Assembly: GCF_024166365.1 (NCBI RefSeq)
Contig: NC_064824.1
Coordinates: 48,584,608-48,648,607, forward strand
Length of the DNA: 64,000 bases
DNA from: Elephas maximus indicus
Taxonomy: Eukaryota > Chordata > Mammalia > Proboscidea > Elephantidae
Direction of reading: 5' to 3'
The notes under the pieces are model-generated. The model was not told the DNA's origin. It was given only the letters and a program-made list of their open reading frames with translations, and searched no databases. This document shows positions 22,093-34,600 of this stretch, in pieces. A program made the position numbers and the translations under genes. Position 1 is the stretch's first letter. Every line of letters begins with the position of its first letter.

Positions 22093-22559
22093 GTGAGTAA
22101 ACAGCCCGAGCAGGAAAAGTCGAAGTCTGACCGCGTCCGGGTGCCGCAGGGTAGCGGCAGAGAGAACGCAGTCCTGATCCTTGTACGTGGGGATGAATAT
22201 TGGGATCGCGATGCTAGGCCGCGGGCAGTCCTCGGTCTGGCGCTGCCTCCGCCCCCTCGCGGCAAGACGCCCCGCTCCCCGTGCATCTCCCGCCCCCCGC
22301 CGGTCTCCTCCCCCTGTTGAAAGCTGCCCGGGAAAGTGGTGGCGGGAGCGGCCCCGAGCACGGCGTGGGCCCGGATGCGTGTTGCGGGGCGAAGGAGGAG
22401 GTTAGGGTCTTGGTTTGTGCGTCAAGAACCAGGGGTGTGGACGTGGCGGGGCTACGAGGTCGGGGGCGAGCCCGCTGGTCTGGGGCTGGATTCGCTCTGG
22501 GCCGCCGCGGGGCCGTCCGTCGGTCACTGGTTTTTCTCCTCTTCCGGTCTGTGCCTCAG

Positions 22560-22673
22560 GTCGGCTAACATGACGGCCCCGGGTCAGAGCCCCCTCGCGC
22601 CGCTGTTGGAGACTTTGGAAGATGCTTCTGCCTCCCATGGAGAGCAGACTGACGCTTACCTGACTCTGGCCAG
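22560..22673 (+). CDS. RIF1: RIF1 exon 2 (start codon; residues 1-35)
   Basis: The acceptor is a pyrimidine tract ending GTGCCTCAG before 22,560, followed by ten 5'UTR bases and ATG at 22,570. The donor CAG|GTGAGG closes the exon in phase 2. The peptide begins MTAPGQSPLAPLLETLED as in mammalian RIF1. Confidence 0.95.
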
Positions 22674-25600
22674 GTGAGGCCCGCTGTTGTCCTTTTTGGG
22701 AGGGGGGAGGGGAGGCGGGTGGCGCACTCTGTTGGGTGTATGGTGAGGGGCGCGCCGAGTGAGTTTGTGTATTCTAGAAGTCTGGTAGCTGTGAGGACTA
22801 TTCTAGAAGTCTGGTAGCTGTGGGGTCGCTGGTAGGTGTGGGGGGAGGGTGCATGCAAAATGACATTCCCGAGTGCTGCTGCAATGCTTAAAGTGTATGT
22901 TTGGAACGAGGGAGCCTGCGCGCTTGTCCTGCAAGACAGGGATTTTTTTTAAGTTTTAGTGTGAAGTGGCCACGCAGGAAGAATGGTTTTCTGTGTAAGT
23001 CGCCCACGTATTGGGAAAATGTGGCGACCGAGAAATAGCCTGTTAATGGAGAGCAATGGCTCGATTTTTGTGTTAATTGAAAAAATGCTTCAGAGTTTTT
23101 TTTCCTGCAAATCATATTCTTCGGAGTTATCTAGTTATTTAGAAAGTGTTAGGAAAGGGTAACGAGTGATACAAAACTATGAAGTTTAGTAAATTTATAA
23201 TTAGGAATAGGTATCCCTGTTCCTTCTTCACACAGTGAAGCTGTCAAGACTTGTGTACACTGTGGATACAAAAAGTTATTCTGAGAGGGTTTTTTTTTTT
23301 TTTGCATTTATTTCAGGTGTATATTGCATCATTTTGTACACCCTTAACTATTTTAATTAATGGGTAATTCATTTTCAAGAGTTTTAAATTACAAGTATTT
23401 TGAGGATTGATTATAATACACTTTTGTGTCATTTGCATAAACTTGTGTTCTTTCCGGTTTTAAGTCGTATAACTGGAGAAGGAAAAGAAATTATTACAGA
23501 AGTTGAGAAGAAGCTTCCTCAGTTGTATGAAGTTTTTAAGGTATGAGTTTCTGTTAGTTATGAAATAATTGCTCACTTTTTAATCACCTGGCTCCATAAA
23601 AACTTTGAATCTAAAACATAATGGTATCCATAATTTTGACTGGATTAATATAGTACCATTTATTGTATCCAACGCTTAATTATCTACCTTACATGCATTC
23701 TCTCAATTCTTCATGTTTCTCTGAGGTTACTCTTTAACCCCTGCTTTGCAGATGAAGCAATTGGTTTAACTTGCCTAAGGTTCCCTATTGGAAACACTGG
23801 TGGTGTGGTGGTTAAGTGCTAGGTCGGCAGTTCCAATCCATCAGGCTGTCCTTGGAAACTCAGTGGGGCAGTTCTACTCTGTCCTTACAGGGTTGCTGTG
23901 AGTCGGAATCGACTTGATGGCAGCGGGTTTGGTTTTTGGTTCAAAGTTGCCCATAACCATTTGAATTCACAGCCTGTGCTCTTGACTTGAAAGTGAAGTG
24001 GTCAGTGATTAATCTGTTTCCTTTTGTAGGAATGTACTTCTAAGTATGTGATTCTAAAATTTTCATCTACTTTGGTCCACTCTGGGTTAAACATGTTTTA
24101 TCTCCACTCACCCTCAATTTTTGTCACTCTTGCTTAGTTAAAAAACCGTTATTGTTATCTTTTTTTTAGTTGGTGTAGTTTAACAGCAAGCGGAGGACCT
24201 GTGTTCTTATCCTCACTTGATTACTGTTTGTGGCCTTTCTTAGCACCTAACTTTTAAATTTCTCTACTTTTTAGAGTAAAGAGGTGAAACTAAATCTCTG
24301 AGGTCTTTGAGTTCTTATTTTTATGAAACTTTTTGTGTTTTTAAACAGAAGTATTCCACCAAAACATTCGTAGTATGTTTCAGCCTGATTTTAGGCTGAC
24401 TGTTGAGGCATTTGAGATGCTTATTCTACTCTTAAATATTCTTGTCAGGATCTCTATGAGTTAGAATTGACTTGACAGGAACGGGTTTGGTTTTTGGTTT
24501 ATTTCCATCAGTCATCAACACTTTTGTTCATGTAAGTGGAAACTTTTGCGATAGCTGGAGACTTCGTTATCAAAGTCCAGGTTCCAACCGTATATTTGAT
24601 GTGATGAAGACATGCATCTTTTACGTTTGTATTTGAGAGCATATAGAAACTTTATGGCATGCATTTTGAGTCAAGTTGCCATGTGATCATAAATAGGGGT
24701 TCTGACTAAAATTCCTGATAAATACCCTGGAAGCATGTGAAAAGTTGATGATAGGAAAATCAGCAGAAGCTTTCTTTGTGAATTATTAAACATTGAAAGG
24801 ATAATTAACTCCTTCAGAACAGGGGCCAAACCCATTTTGGTCGAGTCGATTCAGACTCATAGCGACCCTGTAGAAAAGATTAGAACTCCCCCATAGGGCT
24901 TCCAAGGAGCAGCTGGTAGATTTGAACTGCCAGCCCTTTGGTTAGCAGCCGAGCACTTAACCACTGTGCCGCCAGGGCTCCTAGGTGAAAATAACAGCTT
25001 CTGTGTTACTGTTTAGAATCCTGCTCGTATTGTGTCTAAAATTTGTTGTACCATGTAGGAAAGAGTAGAACTGCCCGATAGGGTTTCCAAGGAGCAGCTG
25101 ATAGGTTCAAACTGCTGACCTTTTGGCTAGCAGCCAGGCTCTTAACCACTGTGCTACCAGGGCTCCACTATTGTGCCTAGGAACCCACAGTATTCTTAAA
25201 AGATAAAACATGCCGCTGTTAAAGGAATACTTTCAGGCAATATGTTTAATAAAAGTTGATACCACACGTGCTAGATGTTAGCCAGGAAATGTTGTTAGGT
25301 GCCGTTGAGATGATTCCGACTCAGTGACCCTATAGGACAGAGTAGAACTGGCCAGTAGGGTTTCCAAGGAGCAGTTGGTGGATTACAACTGCTGACTTTT
25401 TGGTTAGCAGCCTGAGCTCTTAACCACGATGCCACCAGGACTCCATATCTAGGAGATAGTAGCTCTCAAAATCATCAGCTTCGTTTTGGTTATCTGAGCT
25501 GGTTGTTTTAATAGCCCTTATATCCCAGGTGGTTTTTAAAAATTCATTATAAAAAGGAGTACTCCAGTGAAGTGTCTGTTCAGATATTTGACTGTTAACA

Positions 25601-28600
25601 TTTGCTGCTGTTCTTCTTGCTGAAGAATAACAAATAGCCAAGGATTCTTTGGTTATTTAATTCAGAGAAGTGGAGGGTTTTGAAGATAAAACACTTCGAG
25701 ATAGGAAATGGTATGAGGAAAGGCACAGGGTTACAAGTTAGCATGGGAGTGGGGGATATAGTGAGACTGCCTTTGACAGGTTTGGACTTTTACAGCCTTT
25801 GTATATATCAGTGTGGATTGGCCTTTGGATTCCAGATGGACAGGGATTCAAATTCCCTTATCTAAAAAATGGATATTTAAAAGCAATATTACTTGAGATA
25901 ATGTTTAAAGCTTCTACCCACTACCCAGTACTGTCGAGTTAAAGCTTCCAAAAAAAAAAAAAAGCTTCTAGCACTCAGTAAATGTTAGATTTCAACCCCT
26001 TCCCTATCCCAGCCTGGAGGAAGAGGTGTTACTCCACTCTAAACCTAGGAGTCAGCTTTTGCCTTTTGAGTTTTTTATTTACCCTTTGTGGAAGGGCCTT
26101 GCTCCTGTTCTTTTTTATTTATCTTTAGCGCATTCCATTTGTTGACGTTCTCTTTGTTTTCAGATGGCTAGAGATGCCTTTTATCTTTTAAAGCAGTGTT
26201 TTTTATTCATTTGACCTCTATGTAGTTTCTCTCTTCCTTTCTTTTCAAAACTGTATGTATTGCCTCTTAACTATTATTTTAATATACTTTCAAAGGTTTG
26301 TGATTGATGGGATTAAAAATGTAATCAGTTTACTTTTTTTTTAATTCAAGTTTTCCTCTCTAAAAATCAATTTCCAATTGTACGTGTTTGCATGTAATAA
26401 ACTATATAAACAAATGTGATTTTGTTTTTGTAGACTCACATTTCCAGTCAAAACCCAGAGCTAAGTAGTGCTGCGCTACAGGCCTTGGGATTGTGTTTAT
26501 ATAATCCCAAAATTTCCTCAGGATTATCAGGTAGTTAAATTTATTATGACTATTAATATTTTCAGAGTTTATAAGTCATTTGATATTGTCAAAATTGCTG
26601 TTATTGCTGGATTGGTTTCATAATTTGTAGCTTAGGACTTGAGAACTAATTGGAAGATTTTTTTTTCCCTAGATATAGCTCTAACTTTATCATTTACTCT
26701 TTATTAATAAAAGTTATTTTAATGTGATTGCCATAAAAACGGAACCTACTCCTCTTTAAAAACACATTTCCTGCTTTGGAAGTTAATAGTAATTTAGACT
26801 GGGATTTACTTTTAATTTTATCAAGATGGATGTAGTAAGGAACAAGGTGAATAGGAAAGTATTTTTTTTACAAAGTGGTGAATATGGGATAATTTGGAAC
26901 TAATGGTAATGAAAGCACAGGACCTGGAGCTTTCCAAGTTTTCAGGTAGTCTGTTGCTTAGTAGTTAGTAGTGTGCCATTGCAAAGGGAATCTAAAAAAA
27001 AGGGAATCCTGCAGGTGGTTTTTAGAGAGGGGAAATCAGAATAAGTAATAACGATGTCAGAAAGCTGTTACCATTTATTTTTTAGGGGAAAGCCACTGCT
27101 TGGTTTTTTTTTCCCTGTAGAAAACGTTAACCTAAAGCAGGAGTTGTTCGTTTTGGAGCAGAGATACAGGACTTACTACATCTTGTAAAAAATTGTATGT
27201 TCAAAACTGTCAAAAAGACCTATAAAATTATTTAAATTTATGATTGGAGGTCTGTATTATTTTTCCATGAGTATGCCTTCCCATGTGATCCAGATTTTGT
27301 GTTTTGGAAAGAAACTTGATATCAGTAGTGGTTCTGTGAGCCTTCTCGCTAGATATGCATTTTAATGTTTTCACCAAAGTGTGTTATTTTTCACCCTATT
27401 TTTATGTTTGAGATTTTAAAGGATGTAAATTATTCTGCCTGAGTAAAATTAAACTGCTTGTGTTTTAGAATCAAACATTCAAGAACTACTTTCAAAATTG
27501 AATGATGTTGTTAAGACTTCAGACAAAAATGTACGTACTAGGGCACTTTGGGTGATGTCCAAGCAGACATTTCCCACTGAAGTGGTTGGCAAAGCGGTAA
27601 GTATAGTTTTTGTACGTGTTTTCTTACTTATATGCCAAAAAAATTTCTAGCTTATTTGATTTGTTTTCATTTGATTCTGTTTTTAGGTATCCAGTATAAT
27701 TGAAACGTTAGAAATAGTGTTTGATAAAGGAGAGATGCATTCTGCCATTGTTGATTTTGAAGCATTAAATGTCATCATAAGGTATGCCTTAGGATGCTGT
27801 GCAGATTGGAAGAATAGTTTCTGTAAATTTAGAGTTGACTTCCAGAAGTGAACTTTTAGGACTCACATATGAGTTAGACATTAAAAGAAAGAAATGTCTT
27901 CTAAACTAAAAGTCTCGAGAGAGAGAGAGGAAAAGGTAACAGGAAGAAGAAAGATGCACACAAGTTAGTAGTTGTGTTTTTTTGTTCTGACTGAGGTAGT
28001 CTTGTAAGTAAAGTCTAGGTAATTTTGATGGCAATAACGCCATTCTGATTTTAAAGAATTACATCTGCTAAAGCTTTTGCAAGGGTTTAACAATAACAAA
28101 CTCATAATATGCTACAGGAGGTTATCTAGGAAGACAGCAACATCCTAGCTGCAGATGAGAGAACAGAAACACTCCCTACATTCTCTTTATCTTTCCCTGA
28201 TCTTTAGTGGACATACTCATAGCACAGATTTTTTGGCGATATGATTCCTGTCTTGTTTTTCACTCCTTAACAAGTTTTGCTTACCTCTTGAGCTTCTTAG
28301 TGTTCCAAAGCCCTTGCTGACACTCAGCTTATATCGTGGTACTTTGACTGTCCTCTCCTAAAAGAAAGTTGAATTTAATTGTATAACAGTAATTAGTATT
28401 TTAGACTTTTCTTCCTGAAGACAAAATATGCTCTACTTATTACAAAAATTTATAGAAATAATACGGAAATGTACAACTTAGCAAGTAAAAATTAATCATA
28501 GCCCCTTAAATAATCCTTCTTAACAGATAGATAACTACTTTCAGATTTAATTGTATCTCTGTGTGTGTGTACATACATGTACATATGTGTATGTATTCTA

Positions 28601-31600
28601 AAACAAATGGGTCACGTTTTACATGTTTTTGAATATGACTTGTCTGGTAACTTAAAAAGTAAGGGCAAAGTAATTGCATTGATTTCTCTGTTATAGGTTA
28701 ATTGAACAGGCCCCAATTCAGATGGGAGAAGAGTCAGTGAGGTGGGCAAAACTGGTCATACCTTTAGTGGTTCATTCAGCTGAAAAGGTACATCTGCGGG
28801 GTGCAACTGCTCTAGAGATGGGAATGCCACTGTTGCTTCAGAAACAACATGAAATAGCATCCATTACAGAGCAGCTTATGACTACTGTAAGTATTCTTGT
28901 AGGGGTTTTTTGGATTCTTAGTCTTATGGTTCTGGATTAAGCTTAGAATTCAGTCATTTCTTATTGCTGTAATTTCTTATTGCTGTAATTGCTCTGCTTT
29001 GTGAATTAAAGCAAAGAATTGCTTAAACTAACTGTAAGCACATAGTTCCTACATTACAGTGAGGAAGGGATCTGACTATTGAGCGTTGTTACAATCTAGG
29101 CATTTTACTCCATGCCCGGTAAAATAGTTAATAGGAAGGGACTGAATTTCTGGAAAAGGGAGCCCATTAACCGATTCAGTGTTATCTCATAGTCGCAGTA
29201 GATACAGATTTAACGTACACGGGCATGTCTAGTCTGTACAATTTCCTAAAATTGTTACGTGCCTCAGATTTTCCAACTCCTGTTCTTGTAACAGTTATTT
29301 ATTGAGCACCTATTATATGCTAGGCATTGTTCTAGCATAACCCAGAAAAACCAAACCTGTTGCTGTCGGGCCACTTCCAACTCAGTGGTCATATAGGACA
29401 GAGTAGAACTGCCCCATATGGTTTCCAGGGAGCACCTGGTGGATTTGAACTGTGGACCTTCTGGTTAGCAGCCATAGCTTTTTAACCACTACGCCACCAG
29501 GGTTTCTGAGCATATAATGTAGCGGTGAATATAGCACTGTGAATATAGCAGTGAAGACAAGGGACTTGTTCAGCTTATTTTGTAATGAGAGATGTAATAA
29601 AGTGCATAGTATATTAAGTGCAGAGCACTATAGGTAACAGAAATGTGAATAGAGGGTGCCATTGGAGAAGAAGGGTGAGTTGATGAGGGAAGACCTCAAA
29701 AAGAATAGGACGTTGGAACATTGATTTGAAGGTGGTACAAGAATTAGTCATTTGAATTATATGGGGAAAGCTCATTCCAGACAGGGGAACCTTGAGTGGT
29801 GTGCGTGGTTGGTGTTTAGGGGACACTGAGGGCAGTACAGTTGGAATGGAGTGAACCAGGGGGAAAGGAGTAGAAGATGATATCAGGAACAGAGGACCAT
29901 ATCACATGGGATCTTGGGAACCATTGTAAGGAATTTGTTTTTTTCCTCTGGGTTATATGGAAAGCTGTATTTGAAAGTCTGAGCCTGAGAGTGATATGTG
30001 CTGACTTGGGTTTTAAAAGGATCACTCTGGCTGTGTTGAAAATAGACTGTAGAGGGGCTAGAGTGGGAGCAGGGAGACTAGGGATATAACAGTAATCCAG
30101 GCAGTGAGGGATTTCTCTGGATTCTAAAACCCGGGGTTTTGTTTGTTTTTAAAAATTGTTTCAGAAAACTACATGGTAATGTTGAGAAGGTACTTAGTTA
30201 AAGTAGCTTCATTATTATCTTGGTTACCTAGTGTTTCCATAACAAAAAGTACCACGAGAGGGTGACTTTAAAGAACATAAATTTATTTTCACACTGTTCT
30301 GGAGGCTGCAGGTCCAAATTGGGGTCTCAGCCATGTTGATTTCTTCTGTAAGCCTCTCTACTAGTTTTTGGTGTGTGCCAGTTGTCCTTAGCATTCCTTG
30401 CCATTCCCTGGCATCTGTCTTTCGCCTGTGTGTGCCTTTGTGTCTATTCTCTATAACTCAGGTGATTAGGCTTAAGTCCCACTCTACTCTAGTATGACCT
30501 TATTAACAAAAGAAAACCCCTATATCCAAATTACTGGGGTTAGAATTTCAACACACACTTTCAGGGAATACAATTCAACCCATAAAAAAGTCTTTGTCAG
30601 TTTTTTATCATGATAAATTTATTCATTCTTAAGAGCATATATAAAATCCTTTATAAATTTGAACTAAAATTTTCTCAGATTTCTGTTCCCATGCAGTTTT
30701 TTTTTTAAGGAATTAAAATGAGACAATTAAAACACCGTTTGAACTCTAGTTAACAATATACATAGTGAAGTAGGGGAAAGTGTATTCCCCTAAAGTATAC
30801 TGGTAGAAAGAAAAAAATAGTTTGATGGATGAAAGGATGGGTAGATAAGTGATAAAACAAGTATAGTAAAAATGTTAATGGTAGACTCTAGGTGTTTGTA
30901 TTTGAGTATTGACTGTAAACTTTTTATAGTTTTGCTATATGCTCGAAAGTTTCCCTAATACTGGGGGGGAGAAGTTATTTTTCTGAGGTGATCAACTTTG
31001 AAAGTTATTTCTAGACTTCGATACTGGATGTTACGCTCCTTTTGAAGAGTCTTTTTGGTAAATATTTTTGCTTTTGTTTGCAGAAATTAATCTCAGAACT
31101 CCAAAAGCTATTTATGAGTAAAAATGAGACTTACGTGTTGAAATTATGGCCTTTGTTTGTCAGACTCCTTGGAAAGGTAAGGCCTCACTTAGCAATCCAC
31201 AATTTTACATGTCAGACCATTTCATGTCTTAACTGTCCTTAGTATATCCTGTCTTTTACCTAAGCCAGTTATTTTTTGTTATCATATCTTGTTCAGATTA
31301 CGTGTGTTTTATAGCGTCTTAAAACTGCTAATGTTTTATCTCTTTTTTTTTCTCCTGATGTATTGTTTACTTGTCACCATTTTGCCACTTATTCCTTGCT
31401 GTTTGACATTTGCATTTGGATCATATGTAATATTTGAAGGGATTTTTGAAGCCATTCAGTTTTTTCATCAGTCTGTTTTTAATTTTACCTCATTTTTGCC
31501 ATCCTTTTAGCAGTTACTACCATTTCTACATTCCTTTTTCATTCATCAAGCTTTGGGTTTCCCTTAATTTTAATTTTTCTGGCTATTTTAGTTTATTTGA

Positions 31601-34600
31601 AAAGGCTGTTTTATTATTTCAGGGTTTAAAATCTCTTGTTTTCTCTTTAATATTTATTACATTTTTTCATATGAATGCCTATTTTTCTAGTTTTCTCTAG
31701 TGTTTTAGAAACCTGTGTCATGCATTATCTATTTCATGGGGCTTTGTATATTTTGTGATCTTGATTTCTGAACATACATGCAGTACTCAACTTAAATTCC
31801 TAAAACTTCATATCATCTATTGTAACACTTAACACATTTCTCTTTTGTGGCTGATTTGTCTCTTGTCACCCCTGTTAGATTATGGACTCCTTAAGAGCAC
31901 ATTTTAAGTAAATAACTGCATAAATGATGATGGTAGTGCCTATCTTTTGTTTCATGCAAGTAAGTAACTTTTTAATGATTTTTCCCTTTTTTAGACCTTG
32001 CATCGCAGTGGGAGTTTCATCAATTCTCTGTTACAGCTGGAAGAACTGGGATTTCGTAGTGGCGCACCCATGATTAAAAAAATAGCTTTTATTGCTTGGA
32101 AGAGTTTAATAGATAATTTTGCTTTAAATCCAGGTAATTAACTTTTTTTGTCTATGAATTAATTTTAGTTAAAAACATTGCTTTTGAGTTGATTCCGACT
32201 CATAGCAACCCTATAAGACAGTAGAACTCCCCCATTGGTTTCCAAGAAGCGGCTGATAGATTCAAATTGCTGATCTTCTGATTAGCAGCCAAACTCTTTA
32301 CCACTGCACCTGGGTTGCTAATATAGGGTAGGCCTGTCTACATAGATTTAGATTTTCAAAATGTAATTAATGGCCCCAGTGGTAATGATGCGTTGTAGAA
32401 TATATTACTAATAGACAAAAAACATTGACAGACTGAAAATGTGCCTCCATGTATTCATCTGTAAAAATGAGGATAATGAGAATGCTTGAGCACCTAGAAC
32501 ATTTTTTCAGCCTTGGCACTATTGAAATTTTGGGTTGGATAATTGATTGTTGTGGGGGGCTTCCCTGCGAATTGTAAGAAGTTTAGTAGTATCCTTGGCT
32601 TCTGTCCACTAGATGCTAATAGCATCCTCTCCCAGGCCCCCAGTAATGACAACCAAAAGTATCTGTAGAAATTGCTCAGTGTTCCCTGGCGGGTAAAACT
32701 GCCTCTGGCACACAGGGTGTAGTAAGCAGTATCTGTACCTTTTATTTTTGTTGCCATAAGTGTTTTGATCCAACTGTATTGGAGTTTGCCAAAGGTGAAC
32801 ATTTTGGGTTGTGCCAGAGCAGCCTGGTGACTTTTGAGCATTTAAAGTCATGTTCTTGCTATGACAAAAGGAGACTTACTACACAGCCCGTTTTTAAAGT
32901 TTAACCTTAAGCTTTTAAATCTTTTTACTGTGTGCTGATTTTATTTTTTCTTAAGATATTCTGTGTAGTGCAAAAAGACTCAAGTTGTTAATGCAGCCTT
33001 TGAGTTCCATCCACGTGAGAACAGAGTCTCTGGCATTGACGAAACTAGAAGTCTGGTGGTACTTACTGATGAGACTCGGACCTCATCTTCCCGCGAACTT
33101 TGAACAGGTAACATTACAAGTGCTGAGTTCAGTACCTTGTGTGTTTTTTTATTGTGTTCTTAAATTCTTGCCAGCTGAATCTTTTAGCATTATTTTTGCT
33201 ATGTATTGACCAGAATACACAAATGATCTTTTTCCTGACCCAGAACTTGAGTTTGTTTCCCTCAGAAGATTTTCTCCAGTTGCTCAAAATGGAGCCTCTA
33301 AAGCCTTTTTAACCAGCAGACGCTCAAAAATCTATTCTTACTCTGATACTGTGGAGCCCTTATGGAAGATTGTAAGAAAAAAAAATTTTTTTTTTCTTTT
33401 ACCACAGGTTTGGAATATAAATGAGGCTAAAATTAGTATTTGTGAAATAGGAATCAATGAAGTACTGCACTGGGTAGATAGTTGAGTCAATTCATTGTTT
33501 GTTGATACTGTTAACGGATCATTTAACCCCATCATAGCTTTTTCTAATTTGTTACAAATGATTTCACAAAATTCTTTGGATTTTTATAGTCTTACTGGCA
33601 TTTAGATAGAAAGCTTAATCTTGTCTACACTTTTCTTTTTTTGCTACTAAACCTATCAGTTTCTTTTTTTTTTTTTTTTTTCCAGTTTGGTCGAAAGGGA
33701 GCTAGCTCTTTTGACTTTTTTTATCCTCATCTTTTTCTTGCTTATCTTTTGGAGTTCATTTTACTCTTGGATCTGTAGCCCTTGTTTTATATTTTTGTAA
33801 ATAACTCTGTAGCAACTGGGTGAATTCTTGAAAAGGAAGATTTATAGTAAATATACTTGAACCATTTTTAGGAAGTTCTTAGTATTTAATATATTAAGGC
33901 TTTTAAATTTGAAATAGCATGAAGTAGCTGAAAATTGGCATTGATAGTAATATGTAATTGAGATTATAAAGAGTTTTGCAAAATTCTACCATTATAAGGT
34001 GTTAGTAGGCTAATCTTACCCAGTTGTCCAACACATTTATTGTAATAATTTACTGATTATTATTAAAGTAACTAGCCTTGACAGGTCCTGGAGTGATCTT
34101 AGAGATTAGCTTTAAGTTGTCTTAGTTACTATTTTCTAGGGTGTTTTTAAAAATGGTTAAAATGAGTCTACCAATAACATGTAAAATTCGGGTAGACATT
34201 ACTTGGAATAGTTCTTTGTATAATTTTCTGTTTGAGATTTCAAATTTAAGAAAACTACAGTTTTAATAAAAATTTCCATTTTTTAAAAATTTCATTCTGT
34301 AGCCTGTTTATGCATGGAAACAGCCTATAAACAAATTTCAGCATACCAAGAGAATTTACACTGCTTTTTACAAAGAAATTTTAACTTCTAAAAATATGAC
34401 AATTATGTGTTTTACAGATAGTTTCCCTTTTTTTACCTTAATAGGTTTGTGTGCCTCTGATTCAAAGTACGATAAGCATTGATTCTAACATGTCACCTCA
34501 AGGCAGTTCATCTCGTGTAACTACCCCAAATCTGAATCCTGTGACTCCTGTACACAAAGGTAAGAGGTAGCAGACATACTTGTTTTTCCTTAATGCAGGC

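Larger units (their letters stand above)
21880..22730. promoter_or_regulatory. RIF1: CpG island promoter of RIF1
   Basis: Base composition changes sharply from AT-rich flanks to GC-rich DNA dense in CpG, including GGCGCGCC-type words, GC boxes (for example CCGCCCC at 22,048-22,054) and no TATA box. It covers the predicted first exon, the first intron and coding exon 2. This is the usual architecture of a broadly expressed mammalian gene. Boundaries are estimated by eye. Confidence 0.85.
26531..28696. other. RIF1 introns 4-6
   Basis: Contains exons 5 and 6 (listed separately). The non-coding parts show no young repeat. 28,400-28,640 looks like an old antisense L1 end with a short GT run at 28,558-28,568. 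Confidence 0.5.

Noticed and set aside
21851-22361. Minus-strand open frames at the promoter as a divergent gene
   Set aside because: GC-rich DNA gives long frames by chance; no known protein, no matching splice or start context.
22093-22568. Plus-strand open frames in the CpG island upstream of the RIF1 ATG
   Set aside because: They run through the predicted intron 1 and its acceptor, and do not resemble RIF1 or any known protein.
31289-31700. Hydrophobic open frames in intron 8
   Set aside because: T-rich sequence encodes F/L-rich peptides by default; no conservation signal.
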